Shown: positions 50,188 through 62,879 of the stretch, one piece after another | How the letters are laid out: each line of letters opens with the position of its first letter | Numbering within the stretch: position 1 is the first letter of the stretch | Assembly (NCBI RefSeq): GCF_000972845.2 | Contig: NC_040016.1 | Span: forward strand, 1,880,701 to 1,944,700 | Length of the DNA: 64,000 nucleotides | Direction of reading: 5' to 3' | From: Larimichthys crocea | Taxonomy: Eukaryota; Chordata; Actinopteri; Sciaenidae | Made by a program: the position numbers and the translations under genes | The notes under the pieces: generated by a model | Databases searched by the model: none | The model's input: only the letters and a program-made list of their open reading frames with translations | Told to the model about the DNA's origin: nothing

Positions 50188-50615
50188 GACTAAAACCAAT
50201 ATTGATTTTTAAAAACCAGACACATCACCCGAAATAATTTTTTCTAAAATAAATTCAAAGTATCCACATTTTTGTTACAGTTAAATACAATTAACTTCAC
50301 TTAACGAGAAACACTTTTGATTTGCTAAATCTAAGATTTCTTCTATGCACACACAGGTTTTTTGTTCACAAACTGTTGAGTTGGTCTCCATAAATCCCAA
50401 TTTTATCATGTCCAACTTCACAGCAGAAATTAACATGTTAACTAAATGTTTACAGTCAGGTACAAAAAAACGGTTTTGGTCTCTATAGCTAATTTCCCCA
50501 TTCATGACAACTGTACTGAGATTCAATTTCTATTTAACGCAAACTTTAAACTTAAAATGATATTAAGACTTAAAGTTATGCATCATTAACAACATTAACT
50601 TTGATTGACCTGTAG

Positions 50616-50703
50616 GTGACCTTACAGGTGGCTTGTTTAAACAACCAGCCCACCTCAGATCCACGACTTTGCAGAGTGTTAGATTGGCCGAGAGGCGGAA
50701 GAG
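50616..50703 (+). other. candidate plus-strand exon 1 of a possible chain
   Basis: The acceptor is TTGATTGACCTGTAG and the donor is AAGAG|GTAGGA. The 88 bases are open from phase 0 to phase 1 (VTLQVACLNNQPTSDPRLCR). The phase fits the candidate exon at 51030. No family is recognised. Confidence 0.2.
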
Positions 50704-51029
50704 GTAGGACTGCCAACATAGCGGTGGCACAGAACGGAGTTACATTACAGATACAACGTACATGCTTTATGTTGTCAACACTTACAATACAAGGCTACTC
50801 TAAAATGTACAGTCACTTGAGCTAATTTATCTACCAGTCCCTTTCCTCTATGCTGTCATTACTTCACAGGCAAGTTGACCAACAGATATCTGACCAATAA
50901 ATAAGGACAGAACATCACAAGATTTTTTTTTATTTAAAATAGAGTTATTCCTTCAGATGTAAGTGAACCAAAGAGATCAGGTCCTGGATGAGTGGGTGGC
51001 GGCAGACATATATTCATGTTTCTCTGCAG

Positions 51030-51101
51030 CCATTGGCTTCAACATGGTGCCATCTCCCTGGCAAGCTGTGCCGGTGTCTGTGTTTGACACCCACTCTCTT
51101 G
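51030..51101 (+). other. candidate plus-strand exon 2 of a possible chain
   Basis: The acceptor is CATGTTTCTCTGCAG and the donor is TCTTG|GTAGGG. The 72 bases are open in phase 1-1 (IGFNMVPSPWQAVPVSVFDT). The minus strand here is also open after its own acceptor (CATCTTTTCACAG, 51164), so the coding strand, if any, is uncertain. Confidence 0.22.
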
Positions 51102-53350
51102 GTAGGGTGGCACAATCTAGACTCCACTGGCACAGATCTCACGCCAAGCTCTTTCCCTGTGAAAAGATGGAGCAATGAGAAGATGGTTAAAACACACACA
51201 AAGAGGCAGAAGTGGAAAGAAGGTGCAGAGGAGAGATAGAGAACTATGAAAGGAATGAAAGAAAAGGATGAAAGACGAGAGGACATATAGTCTGGACAGG
51301 AAGGAGAAATGGTGTTGAAAAAGGGGAGAAAAAAAGGACAGAGTGAGTCCAGATGTGGTGTGAAAACGTGGAGAGGAAAAGGCAGAAACTGATAAATGGG
51401 TAGAGAGAAATGACGAATGCCTGAGAGACTTTCTTTCTTCCTTCTGTTCCCTCCGATGTCGAGCCAAGCCAGCCCTCCTGGCAGACGTCTCCTCCTCCAC
51501 CCCGTCCGCCCCACCTGCTTCCCCTCCCTTTATCCTCCCGCTGTCCTCACGCTATCCTCCTCCTCTGTCCTGTATGGCACACAGCTGCTCATCCACTCCC
51601 CATGCATTAGGACTCATCTGCCACAAAAGCGTCCTGAAAGAACCCTCCAATCTGCAACTAGCTTGACTCAAAGTGCATTAAAGCTGCACAGGACAAGACA
51701 CTGAAATGCACTATTAAATTGGGGCTGCAGCTGATGAACTGTAACCAAGCCCTTTAGATTCCCCACTGTTTACCAGCCATGCACAGGTAATGATGTCATA
51801 TTTCTTCTGTGTCTTCATAGAGAAATGCTGCATCTTTATCTGTAAATACACCCGCATTCTATTTTAAAAACTGTTTTGCATTATATGATTCATTTGGAGC
51901 CTTGTTTCTGGCCACCCGATGAATCCAATATTCACTCCCACCTTCAGTTTTCACACTGCCTTTCTCCTGCTTTCCTCCTATAAATCCAGTTTTTTATTAT
52001 TTTGTTTCTCCAGTCAGGGGAAACAGCTGTCATCTGACCTATTTAAATCTGATATGTCAGTAGTGATTTAGAACTCTGTACAATAAGTGGATAAATTTGA
52101 AGCTCTGCGCTTCTTAATACTCCATATTCACCAACTAGCCACTAACTACTGCAAAAGCCAGATTCTAATTATCTGTGGGGTGTCACTACGAGCAACAGTT
52201 AAATGGCCACTGTGTAGGATTTAGTGGCATAAGGCTAATTCTTCAATAACAAAAACATAATGATTGTTATTTTCTGGTGATTATACACTAATAAAAACAT
52301 TGCTATGAATATTATATTCAATTTCTGCCATATTCTGTAGATAGAGCCTCCTAAGTCTTAAACATTGGACCTCTAATTCATTGTTAATATAAAAGTATTG
52401 ATTAGCACAGCTTTAATTATTTCTAAAGTTGCACAAAATATAAAACAATTATATGACCTTCTTAACAAGCTAAGAAAGCATGCATCTGTTTTATGAATTG
52501 TATCTCTGTTTTGAATTTTGCTGGCAGTAATTTCTGAGTTGTCTTGATGTAATTATTTTCTAATTTTCATCTTATTTTCTGCCTATACTTTACTGGGGAT
52601 CCATAAAATCCTCCCTGTTGAGAAATTCTGTCAGATGCAGGTTCCAAGTGATGAATCAAAACTTCAACAGCAAAGTACTTTCCCAACATTATAAAGTTTG
52701 AGTGCTGGGCCTATGGAGGGCTGGCCTCATAAACAGCTGAAAATACTGCCATGGGGATTTTTTCATAGCCAGCCAGAAAACAAAGAGAATTTAGTTCTGA
52801 GACACCATATTACATAATTTCTGAGGAATGAAGCCATTCAAACTTTTGAGAAACTGTTATCTCTCTGCCACTTGGGACTGCAGAGTTGCAAATTAGGCTT
52901 GTTGATTCTTAAATTGTACAAAAGTCACATGTTGTTTCTGTAATTCCCTCAACAGATAGGTTGTTGCGCAGAGATAAGGAACATTTTACTATTCTGGGTT
53001 AGAGAAGTGATGTCTATTTGAGATTCCACTGCTTGTGGGAAAACTAAAACAAAAATCTCAGAAAGTGGTAATACTTCACAGTGTACACAAGTATATTTTT
53101 GTATTCACAGTACATGGGTAGTTGTTTGAGGCTACTAAGAGTAGAAGCTCCTGCCAGAAATGTGAATTAAATTTGTATGCCTCTTTATCCCGCTTAACTC
53201 ATGAATGCCATTTGTAAATTCAGTTTGCTGTGATTTGTTGAAAGAAACACAGTACACATGATTGGAGAATTGAAAGTACTCTATACTTACTATACATGTA
53301 CTTTAAAATGTCAAAGACATCATCTCCAATAGACCACAAGATCCATTTCC
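51102..53350. other. intergenic, purine-rich then AT-rich
   Basis: 51180-51420 is GA-rich; its complementary frames are artefacts. There is a MITE copy at 52197-52373. No gene is seen. Confidence 0.5.
52197..52373. mobile_element. second copy of the 39.65-kb MITE family, inverted and shortened
   Basis: It starts TTAAATGGCCACTGTGTAGGATTTAG and ends CCTAAGTCTTAAACATTGGACCTCTAA. It contains GGTGATTATACACTAA, the reverse complement of the GTGTATAATCACC motif in the copy at 39648-39993. It lacks the central GCCATGTT part. Confidence 0.65.
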
Positions 53351-53497
<147 letters not shown>

Positions 53498-53499
53498 TA

Positions 53500-56060
53500 G
53501 AGCAGAAGAGAAAAGAGGTTGTTGAAAGTGGGTAAGTGCTGTCATTATTCACCCTCCACTGTAGAGCGTATGCTGTTCTGCAGCTTCCCATTACTTATCA
53601 GTGTTATATAATACAAGAGTTTAATTTTTTAAGAGATAGACGTGAGTTAAGAGAAAAAAAACACCAAGTCACGTCAGACTGAATGAGGCACAGAGGAGAA
53701 GTCATTTAAGTACTGACATGAAGGGAGGAGTATAACCAAGGAGGTTAAGAGTCTGAATTGTCTTACATTGTCTTTGATGTTTGTATTGATCGGGCAAGTG
53801 CATGCTTTCATAACTGGATTCAGGTGCTAACACAGCTGTCATGTCATTAACGAAATTCAGGATGAAGCAATGAATGAATGTATCACACCATTACAGGCAA
53901 TTTATTGCAATGGCTATTCCTCACTAAAAAAACATTGTATTTGGGCCTCCCATGCACCATTTATATAAACAAAAACATATCTTCACTATTGGCAGTGGAT
54001 AACTTTAAAAAAAATGTCTGTTCTTGCCTTCATCTAATGCAGTACACACCGAGTACAGCCTCTTTTGTCATGCTTGCAGAGCTGGGATTTTTTAAGTGCT
54101 ATGACCCCAAACAGAAAACTTCAGCAGGAAGTGCACAGAAATGACTACTTTTATTTAAACCTGGCATCTTCTTAGCTCAGCCACCTGACATTGATTAAAA
54201 TTCTAAATCCACGTTGTATGCATACAATAATGTAATCATAATCTAACTTTGATTATGAGGATGCTTTGATAAAGTTGTTAACATGCATAACAAAGGAGGC
54301 TTTGATAACATGCACAATTTCACACATGGATGAATATACACAAAGGCAGCAACTATAAAAACAAGGCAGACTCTGTTAGGGATGAGATGCACCTTGTAAA
54401 ACAAAGAGCAGCATAATCCTGGTCACACAAATATGCTCAGGTGTCCATCAGTCAGATCCTGGACCCCGGGCCTGTTCTATGGGTGTCACATGTTCTGTAT
54501 GATCATGCACCCCAACCAGATCAATAAATGCAATCAAATCAGGTCCAAAGATTGGTAAAATCATGTGTCACTGCTCTAAGCAAAATATTTAATCAATGTC
54601 TTTATGCCAGTTATTTCAAAACTGTATAATAAAAATGAATAAAATGATGGAAGCACAAATCTGCTGTGTGTTTATACACACCCTATGTGCTACATTATCC
54701 ATACTTCTCACCTTCCTATCACCTAAAAATATAATGCAAATTGGCATTTAGCACTGTAAAAAAAAAAGGGGGAGAAATCCATAATTCATGGTGTGACCCA
54801 CAGGCCAACAGGCCTAAGATATCCACACCACTGAATGAGCTGTTTCATCCTTAGCTGCTCAGAGCACATAGCAAGTCGAAGAGCATGACTAATTGACATT
54901 TAAATTTGATTGAATTTTAGCCAATAAATCATATTTACAGTGCATAATTGTCATGTATGTGTTATGTTGACCTTTATTCCACCTCCTGCATTCATCAGCC
55001 CCACCAGAACTTCACAGAGAGTTCCTGTATTGCAAATCGGTTTGCTGTTGTTATGGAAACCTTACTTAAATCTTACTTAAAAATATATTTTTTGAGTTTT
55101 TGTGCTTCATTTTAGTAGGTAATGCAGTTTGTTAGCTTTCTTTTAGTAGCCAGTAGCTGGTAGTCTGTGCAGATAGTGCACAAAAAAATAACATTTTCTT
55201 TGATATGATGATTTTTCACCAATAGCTTTTTTTTGTCTTTTGAAGATTGGACACAATTGAAAACTTTTCCAAATAATACTGGGTCTGTTTGAATTTACAG
55301 TTCTTGTAAGGCCTGATTTTTTTCTACAGAGACAGTGTAGCTGCATCATGGGGCATCAACCCAATCCAACTAGATAAAATCATAAACACACAAGTGCAAA
55401 CTTAGGGGAGCTGATAAATGTCACTTAAATGACCCTTTTCAGGGGAGTGTTAAAAAGTGTGACTTTAGATTGATGTAAAATCTTTTTGTCCTGAACTACA
55501 ACATCTCTGTACCTCTGTTTGGATTGTAACACACTGAGATTCATAGGTGGAGTTTAATTAGCTTGAAGACTAATTAACTGTGTTTTTATCGATCAAATAC
55601 ATCTAGAATTCTCATCATACTACAAGCTTTTAGTTTTGGCTGACCTTAAGAACTTCTTATCAGTCTTTTTTTTCCTATCCAACTTATCACACAACAAAGA
55701 CTTCAGGGACTTTTCAAGCCTCCAGTTGCCTGTGTGATGCATTCTTTTTAGGTTATTACAGGTGACCACGGGTCAGTGTTTGGATCTCAAAGTGTGTGTG
55801 TGTCAAAAGATTGATCAAGGTTCATCACATATTTTTATGTAATAAATCAGTAAAAAGTTACCCAGTTCATCAGCAGTCTGACCTGATTATTAACCTTATA
55901 TTTATTCATTATTGAATAAAGTGAAGTTCTATAGATTCTTAGTCCTACCTGTTGTTAAGATGTAGTGCTGTGCAAGTATGATTCACTTTGCCTTAATCAG
56001 CAGCTGAGTGATGAAACTATGGAGTAGTGGTGCACACTGGTGTTGAAAGGTAAAAGACAT
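53500..56060. other. AT-rich intergenic sequence
   Basis: No gene, repeat or enhancer-like block could be supported. Confidence 0.5.
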
Positions 56061-56089
56061 AATATGGAATATTGTTGATACAGACACTT

Positions 56090-56540
56090 GATAAAATGTT
56101 ATTTAATGACAATGTTTACTGGAAAAAAATAAAATTATGTTTGCAAAATAACATAATCTACACCTTTATCACCTCACGCCTTGACTACTGCACGGTACTA
56201 CCAAAATCTGCAACAAACTACAATACAGTACATGCAAATCTAACCTGCTTGTTAGTTCAAATCTGGCTACCCATCCAACAAAGAATCCAGTCCAATAGTC
56301 CCCAAATCACCTACAAAGCTATCCACAACCTTGATTACTGACTACCTGCAACCTCAAACCTGCTGACACCAGTGTCATCACCCCTTTCATCCAGTTCAAG
56401 CACTGAACCTGGGACAGAGCTTACTCCATTACTGCCCCGTCCTTCTGGGACTCCCTTTGTCAACACCTCAAATATTCTCCATCACAAACTGCACTCAAAA
56501 CCATCATCTCTTTTAATCATATGTGTGTTGGCAGTGATCT
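56090..56540 (+). mobile_element. decayed non-LTR retrotransposon (LINE) reverse-transcriptase tail
   Basis: Translated pieces in shifting frames match the C-terminal end of fish L2/Rex1-type LINE reverse transcriptases. They are FITSRLDYC at about 56165, then a LPIQQRIQSN...ITYKAIHNL segment (cf. 'LHWLPV..RI..K.L...YKAL'), and a W-x-S-L-x-x-x-L ending near 56436-56516. Frames are broken by indels and a stop, so it is a dead fragment. The family is given only as L2/Rex1-like. Confidence 0.6.
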
Positions 56541-56707
56541 TAAGAATCATTGTTTAATTTGCATTAAACAGCTATTTGCAAAAATAAATCTTCCTCATCC
56601 AACTGGAATGTCAGTAGTAGATATAACTCAAACTGATTTGGCTGGTTATCCTCTTAATACAATACCATCTCCATGTCAGCTCTACTGGCCAATAGACGTC
56701 TTAAAAC

Positions 56708-56709
<2 letters not shown>

Positions 56710-56753
<44 letters not shown>
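56710..56753. repeat. (AC)n microsatellite
   Basis: About 22 AC units, shortly after the LINE relic. Confidence 0.97.
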
Positions 56754-56755
<2 letters not shown>

Positions 56756-56759
56756 CCTA

Positions 56760-58600
56760 ATGCTTTATTTATTTACATTTTCATTGCTTATGGATGCAGA
56801 AAGAGGGGTGCAGAGGGAGAGAGAGAGGTGGTGGGGAACCATGTTTTTGAACAGGTTGGCGATGATCACAGAGTCTGGGGGGCCAGTGTTAATGACTTAT
56901 TCATGGACCCTTCTGGCCCCTCACGGCCCCTGGGAATACACCACACAGATGCAGGAGGGAAAGTGAGATGGATAAGGAGGAGGGAAGACATACGGGAAGG
57001 GAGGAGTGATGTGGGACAGAGGAGAGAAACAATGTGTTAGGACAGTGGTGGAAGGATGCAGAGAGGGAGGGAGAGAGGGATAAGCTTTACATAAAAAGAC
57101 AAACACAAAAGCAAGATTAAAGAGGTGAAATGAGGTGTGGAAGGGAACAGACGGAGGGAGTACTCACACCGGTGACCATGTCTTTACTTTAGTATGAATC
57201 CTGGGACACAGCCAGCCAGAGGTGCTGCAGGAGGACTTACTGGCTAGCTGGGCAGGTGGCAGGCAGTTGGTCTGGACCATCATGCTCATTTACATCTACA
57301 TCTGCATCCAAGAGACTTTAATGAGCCAGTAAGATATAGTGCCTTTTATCTCTGTTGATATACTGAGGTCATATAGAGTCCAACTCTGCACTCCCTCCTG
57401 GATGTAAAGGCCATAAATGGACAGCCATAACAGCATCACCAGAGACACAAATAACAAATGACAGGACAGGACAATTAGCAGTGAAAATGCTATCTACTGT
57501 AATAACACAATGACTAAATTGTACTTTATGGAGAGCACAGCTATATGCAGATGTTCTACTTCAAAGACAAGCGCTGACAATTAATGTGTCTGATCAACAC
57601 TGTCTTGCCATCGCCTCATTAAAACATGACCCTAAAATAGTTACAGAGGCTCAACAACTCTTTCATACAGACTCTGCTTAGAGATTGATTTTTTTTTCTC
57701 TTTTTTGAAACATTGATCAAAATACTTTTGATTATTTTTCTTTCATTTCCCCCTGTCTCGGTGTAATAAAGAGACAACTTCATAATAAAAAAACACTGAT
57801 GAGATGTTGGAGGCCCAGTTGATTTCTCAACTCTCCACAATTCGAGACCTTGTGATGTTTGTTTTGTTTTTTTCACTTTTTGTTCAAATGCCTGTTTACA
57901 AGTCTCCTGATTCCACAACACCTCAGGTTGTTTATCCAAGGCATCTGAAATATCTGCCTTAATCAGAGTTGTGTTCAAAGGTAAGATAAGGGCTTAGCAA
58001 ATTCTTCTTAACCCACCAGCGACACACTTCACAGCGATTTTACAATTGTGTCTTGTGTCTCATAAAAAAGAAAGTCGCAGCCTTGTCTTGATAGACCGGC
58101 AGATATCCACAAAGAATTATGGGTCTTTGTTTTTCACAGTAACATCAGACCTCAACATTTTTGAAGCGTGTGCCAAAATGTAGAATTTCTGAGATCTTTT
58201 GTGAACGATAGAAGATGTCAGATGAAATGTTATTGACTGGCTATGGCTTGAAACTTGCCCCAGCATCTGCATAATTTAAAATGATGCCCCAGTTTTGCAA
58301 ACTCTATTTTTGACCTCAAATTAAATCTGTTTTCATTGTTTGTGGCAGAGTGCAGCTTCCCCTCTCCTTCCTCCTGCATTTTCTTATCCTGCATGGGTAA
58401 TGTACATCAACTGTTAAAAAATAAGAGTATTCATTTGTAATTACTTGATGAAATATGTCCTGTAGTGGTAATCTATCTCTCCAAACATGCACACACAGCT
58501 ACATTGCACCCAGAATACTACTACTGTATGTCATATCAGTATAAAATATGAAATCAAGCTTTTTAGATGCTGAGTGAGGGGTGAAATCACTCTCTGCTCA
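56760..58600. other. intergenic, no firm gene
   Basis: There is a purine-rich stretch at 56800-57140. On the minus strand a 119-codon frame (57619-57978, for example ALDKQPEVLWNQETCKQAFE) has ordinary composition. It has no splice or promoter context and no recognised family. Confidence 0.4.
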
Positions 58601-58614
58601 CACTCCTCTTCACC

Positions 58615-58800
58615 TCCCCAGTTGCTGCAGCAACTTTGATGCAAATCCTTAAAAGGGCAGAACTGGCGAGTAAGCTGTGCATCGCCATGGCAATGCAGAC
58701 TGGGAGAAATCCATTTTTCATAGACAGGCATTGCCGGCTGGACTACTCGGAGTGCAATGAATGTGATATTGAGAAAGGAGAGCCAAGGGGAAAACCAAAC
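58615..58800. promoter_or_regulatory. candidate conserved regulatory element with palindrome, octamer and RFX-like site
   Basis: GTTGCTGCAGCAAC (58621-58634) is a perfect 14-base palindrome. ATGCAAAT (58639-58646) is an exact octamer (POU) motif. CGCCATGGCAATG near 58683-58695 resembles an RFX/X-box half-pair. The block is non-repetitive. It is also open on the plus strand (MQILKRAELASKLCIAMAMQ...), so a small exon is an alternative. Confidence 0.4.
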
Positions 58801-59190
58801 ACACTCAAACTGCCAGAAGTCTGACACAAAAAGCTCCAAGACCAGGCTTGAAAAGGTTGTACTTTCCACTGTTTTAGGACTGTCAGTTGGCCTGTGCCTA
58901 AAGTATGTTGATAAAAGAGAGAGAGAGGTTGTGTGGGTGGCACTCATATATACAAAAAGTCACATGCCTACATGAAAGCACATATATTGGACATGTCCCA
59001 AATCTGTTCAACCAGCTTCATACTTAGTGAGTGGCATAACTTAAAATATAAAATTATAAAATATCTGTAAGCAGTTAAGAATGGCTCATTGTCTTAAACT
59101 ATTATCATAAACCTGAATATTGAAATATATAACAATTTTTGGTTGCAGGACTGTTAAACATCTCCAATTTCACCATACTAATCTCTCTGA

Positions 59191-59230
59191 AATTAATTAA
59201 TTAATTAAATTAAAAATTAAATTAATTAAT
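59191..59230. repeat. AT-only palindromic (ATTA)n repeat
   Basis: Two (TTAA)n arms around a central TTAAAAATTAAATT form a near-perfect AT-only inverted repeat of about 40 bases. Confidence 0.9.
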
Positions 59231-59239
59231 GATGTCAGG

Positions 59240-61300
59240 ATTGTCTTTAACACTAATAACCTTGCGGACTGTTTGTTTTATTTTATTTAGATTAATCATC
59301 AACTTAGAAACACTTTAAGAAAATAAATGAAAGTGATTACTCATTGGATAGGCAGAGAGGGAAGTAGTCAGGACAGATCGCTAAACTCTGGCAGTAAAGC
59401 TGAAATCACAACAATAATATTTCTAATACAGTATGTACTGTATATCTGACCCAGCATTTTAAATAACATTAATATAGAGGACTTGCAAGAGACAGATTTA
59501 AAAAGACTGGTTACAAATTGATGAAGCAGATATTGAGATATTCTGACTTTTCATCCTTAGTAGGGCTGTCACAGTTTCAGATTTTCATGACTACCATGGC
59601 CAAAGAATTGGCATTATTGCTACTATTGGGATGAGATGTCACTATCAACTGAACACTATCCAGGTATAATTCATGGACTAAACTGTGATACTGTGATAGC
59701 AGTGGTTGAGCAAGATAGACAGTGAATGAGAAAGAGGGAATGTCAGTGTCAAGGAAGCCAGTGAATCCGTGAAATAAAGGTTATATAGCAGTTATGTTTA
59801 TCACAAATAAACTCATCCCCAACACCTCGCCTCACCCTAATGCTTCAAAAACACTGGATCCTAAAATGACCATAATACAACTTAATAGCATCTTTCTGAA
59901 GACCTCCCCTACCTTCCCTACCCAATGCCTTCATCTTTAAGCTGCGTACTCCCAGTTTATAACACAAGTGTTTTCAAGATGCTGTCATCAGGGTTATTTT
60001 CTCAGACTTTGGAAAGCTCCTCCACAACTGAAAATAACATTATACAACTGTTTTCACAGCCTGAGTAGTACTCTGAGTAAACTGACCCTTTTGTGTAAAA
60101 TCAGTGGGGTGCATCTTTATAGTCGATAAAAAATGTATATACATTTTACAAGCATGAGGAGGAGTGTTGGATGAAAAAGACTGTGCTGCAACTTCTGTCC
60201 ACGGGTTTTCTGCTTGCAACACTTGTCCACGTAGTGAAAAAAACAAAAAGTTTATTATTTGTTCATATCCAAATAATATATCTGTATTCTTTTACATCCA
60301 TTACACAGACACACCCTTTCAATATCCTTCCACCTGTTCACAAACACTGAATTTCTCCTTAATACACACACACCCCATGTAAACACACACACTACTGTAG
60401 CTGTTAACACCTGCTTATATACACATTAGTTTTGCATGGGTACCTGTGCAATGACTATAATCCATCATAGGTTGTGCCACCCTGGTATCACAGCGGAGCT
60501 ACAACACAGGCCTGCAGATGTTGGGCCTGCTGCCAGGTCCAGAGGAGGCAGAGACGATGCAGCACAATCTCCCCCCACTGCTTAACAAATGCTGCCTCGC
60601 CCCCAGCTCTCTGAAACACACACAGACAGATGCAAATCACATATTATAGATTTGTATATGTGTATGTTCATTTACACACAAACTCATCCACGAGATATGC
60701 AAGTTGACAATCACAGATGTGTCTTTATTATTCATTGTTAGTTTTCCCTGTAATAATGCTCGACTACTTCCTCTATGAATTATTTGGAACTCCATTAGAA
60801 ACATCAAAACATCCTGATGAATTCAGAATTTATCCTGTGATGGAGCAGATGGTAAAGATGATATGACTTTACAGTAATGATGATTCTCCTGGATTTATAA
60901 TTACGGTGTGATCAGGAAGGTGCATGCTTTATTTTATGAAAACTACAGGAGGTTATAACCTTCACTTTTATATGTTAAATGTTATCCAGATTACACACTT
61001 GGGTGTACAGATGATATATTAATTATTAAAGCACATTAACAATCAAACAAGCCTTTATTTAAAACTTCAGGAAACAGAAAAGAGGCTCCCCATCTCTCAT
61101 GCATTTTCATGCATAAAAGCCTGGAACATAAGTACCATCTGATGCACAGATCAAGTGCTGGCGTCCAATCGTAGTGTATTCACACTGAAATCAAAAGGCG
61201 AGTAAAAATTTAATTGGTCTCTATGCTCTCACTCTTTTCTCTTTCTCACCAGTTCTCCTTTTTTCTTTCTCTCTGCCCTTTCACATGTGCATGCATTTGT
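59240..61300. other. intergenic, no firm gene
   Basis: AT-rich. The only item is a minus-strand acceptor-like site at 60611-60613 (TGTGTGTGTTTCAG) followed by an open segment. See findings. Confidence 0.5.
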
Positions 61301-61305
61301 GCAGA

Positions 61306-61307
<2 letters not shown>

Positions 61308-61348
<41 letters not shown>
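61308..61348. repeat. (AC)n microsatellite
   Basis: About 20 AC units. Confidence 0.97.
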
Positions 61349-61353
<5 letters not shown>

Positions 61354-61679
61354 AAACTAAATTTGTATTGCCACCCACCAGCTAACTGGCACCAGCTCTT
61401 CTCATGCATACTCACACATGCATACACACTTCTGTCACAATCATTTGTATGCAAAGTGGTTGGCTGCGATTGGTTGCTATGGTTGCTGTTACCAGGTTAT
61501 GTGACAAGAAGCAGCAAGTTGTTTTACCCCTTATTTGTGCCAATGTAAAGGTGTCGGTGTGGGGACATATAGAGCTGAAGAGGAGAACAACATAATTCAG
61601 CAGAGTGCAAGGAGGAACAATAGAGATGGAGACAGTTCAGAGTTGCACACTGCACAGGAATAAAATACATCAAAGCTGC

Positions 61680-61967
61680 ACTGTTATGGACACTTTGGAT
61701 ATAAAAAGTGTTAAAACATTCAATCCACAGCAGTTAGAACAAGAAATTGTTACGTGTGTGTCAGTCAGTCATATAGACAATGAACACCGAGCTGTGAAGG
61801 CAGCAATCATGCTAGCTTTGCTGAAAAAAAAGGACACAGACACACTAACACAGTATTGTGTGAGGGGAGGAAAACATTTGATAGCCAGCCAACATGAAGG
61901 GCTCAGCTCTGTAATTGCCTCCATGAGATTCGTTAGTATGCATGTGTGTGCGTTTGAAGCAAAGTGA
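61680..61967 (+). other. orphan open frame (about 95 codons from the inner ATG)
   Basis: A plus-strand frame of ordinary composition: MDTLDIKSVKTFNPQQLEQE, VSHIDNEHRAVKAAIMLALL, ending in a stop at 61967. An in-frame ATG further upstream (61605) would lengthen it to 120 codons. It is not recognised, and no promoter or splice context is visible. It may be chance. Confidence 0.2.
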
Positions 61968-62781
61968 GTTTATGGGGGATGCTCGGCATGTGTTTGTGTG
62001 AATGTCTGGAGCAGATAACACTGACAGCTTAAGGTCATGAAGAAAGGAAGGGCACAACTGAAGACAGCGTATCTTTGATCTCAACACAAGGAATGTGTGA
62101 CGGTCTGTATGAACCGTCGTGTGCCGTACATAGAGGAGATAGATGGCAGAGTCAGCACACTGTGTGTGTGTGGGTGTGTGTTTATGTGCTTCGGCATGCA
62201 TGCGTGTGCATGTTTAATGCATGAACATGTTTGTATTACATGTTTGTGTGTGTTCGTGTGTGTGTGTACGAGAGAAAATATTTTTTTCCGAAAGCCTTTT
62301 CAGCTTTTGGAAGATTTTTCAGTGTGTGTACAGATGTGTGTGTGTGCTTGTGCACAGGTGGCAGGATATGGTGCAGACAAAGCCTAATAAGGCGATGTCA
62401 CAAGGTTACAGTTTCCCATGGATTTCGCACAATCGCTCCTCTTTTCTACCGTCTGCTTCTGCAGTTAATACCTATAATTTAGTTTGACCAAGTTAACTCA
62501 ACCCAATGTGATCATGAAACACAGCATGGAGGGGATAAAAGTCATCGTTGGTTTTTGAAATACCACTCAATATATTATTAGCACTTCTATATGTTCTGCA
62601 ATTACATAATACCAATCAGAAAGTGTGGAATGGTGTGGATAATGAAAGGCAATCAACATGGTGTCTCTGGACAGTCTCCTAATGGAGCGTTTGACTAATT
62701 GACTGAATCTATCCGTGAACTGCCAGGGCCCCCTCAGCTTCTCAGTCACTCCTTAATTGGCTATTGTTCTGTTATTACCAG

Positions 62782-62816
62782 TTCTCCAGGGCAGAACCAT
62801 CTGCCAGCTCCAACAG
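62782..62816 (+). other. candidate plus-strand micro-exon
   Basis: The acceptor is TTGTTCTGTTATTACCAG and the donor is CAACAG|GTGAGT, a perfect consensus. The 35 bases are open in all frames. An internal alternative acceptor (TTCTCCAG) would give a 27-base micro-exon from 62790. The phase is compatible with the candidate exon at 51030-51101. There is no protein match. Confidence 0.25.
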
Positions 62817-62879
62817 GTGAGTTGTGAGAGGCTCATGTGTTTGTCTACATCTGTCTTATGGGGTGTGTATATTTATCTG

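Noticed and set aside
51014..51514. 166-codon minus-strand frame
   Set aside because: Most of it is the complement of GA-rich sequence. Only the last 130 bases looked exon-like and are reported separately.
56828..56966. Minus-strand segment reading DSVIIANLFKNMVP after CCCCCCAG
   Set aside because: Looked protein-like, but the only donor (GTTCCC) is poor, an upstream stop is close, and the surroundings are purine-rich low complexity.
57190..57240. Short minus-strand segment before a GTGAGT donor
   Set aside because: Only about 34 bases with a weak acceptor and no recognisable peptide.
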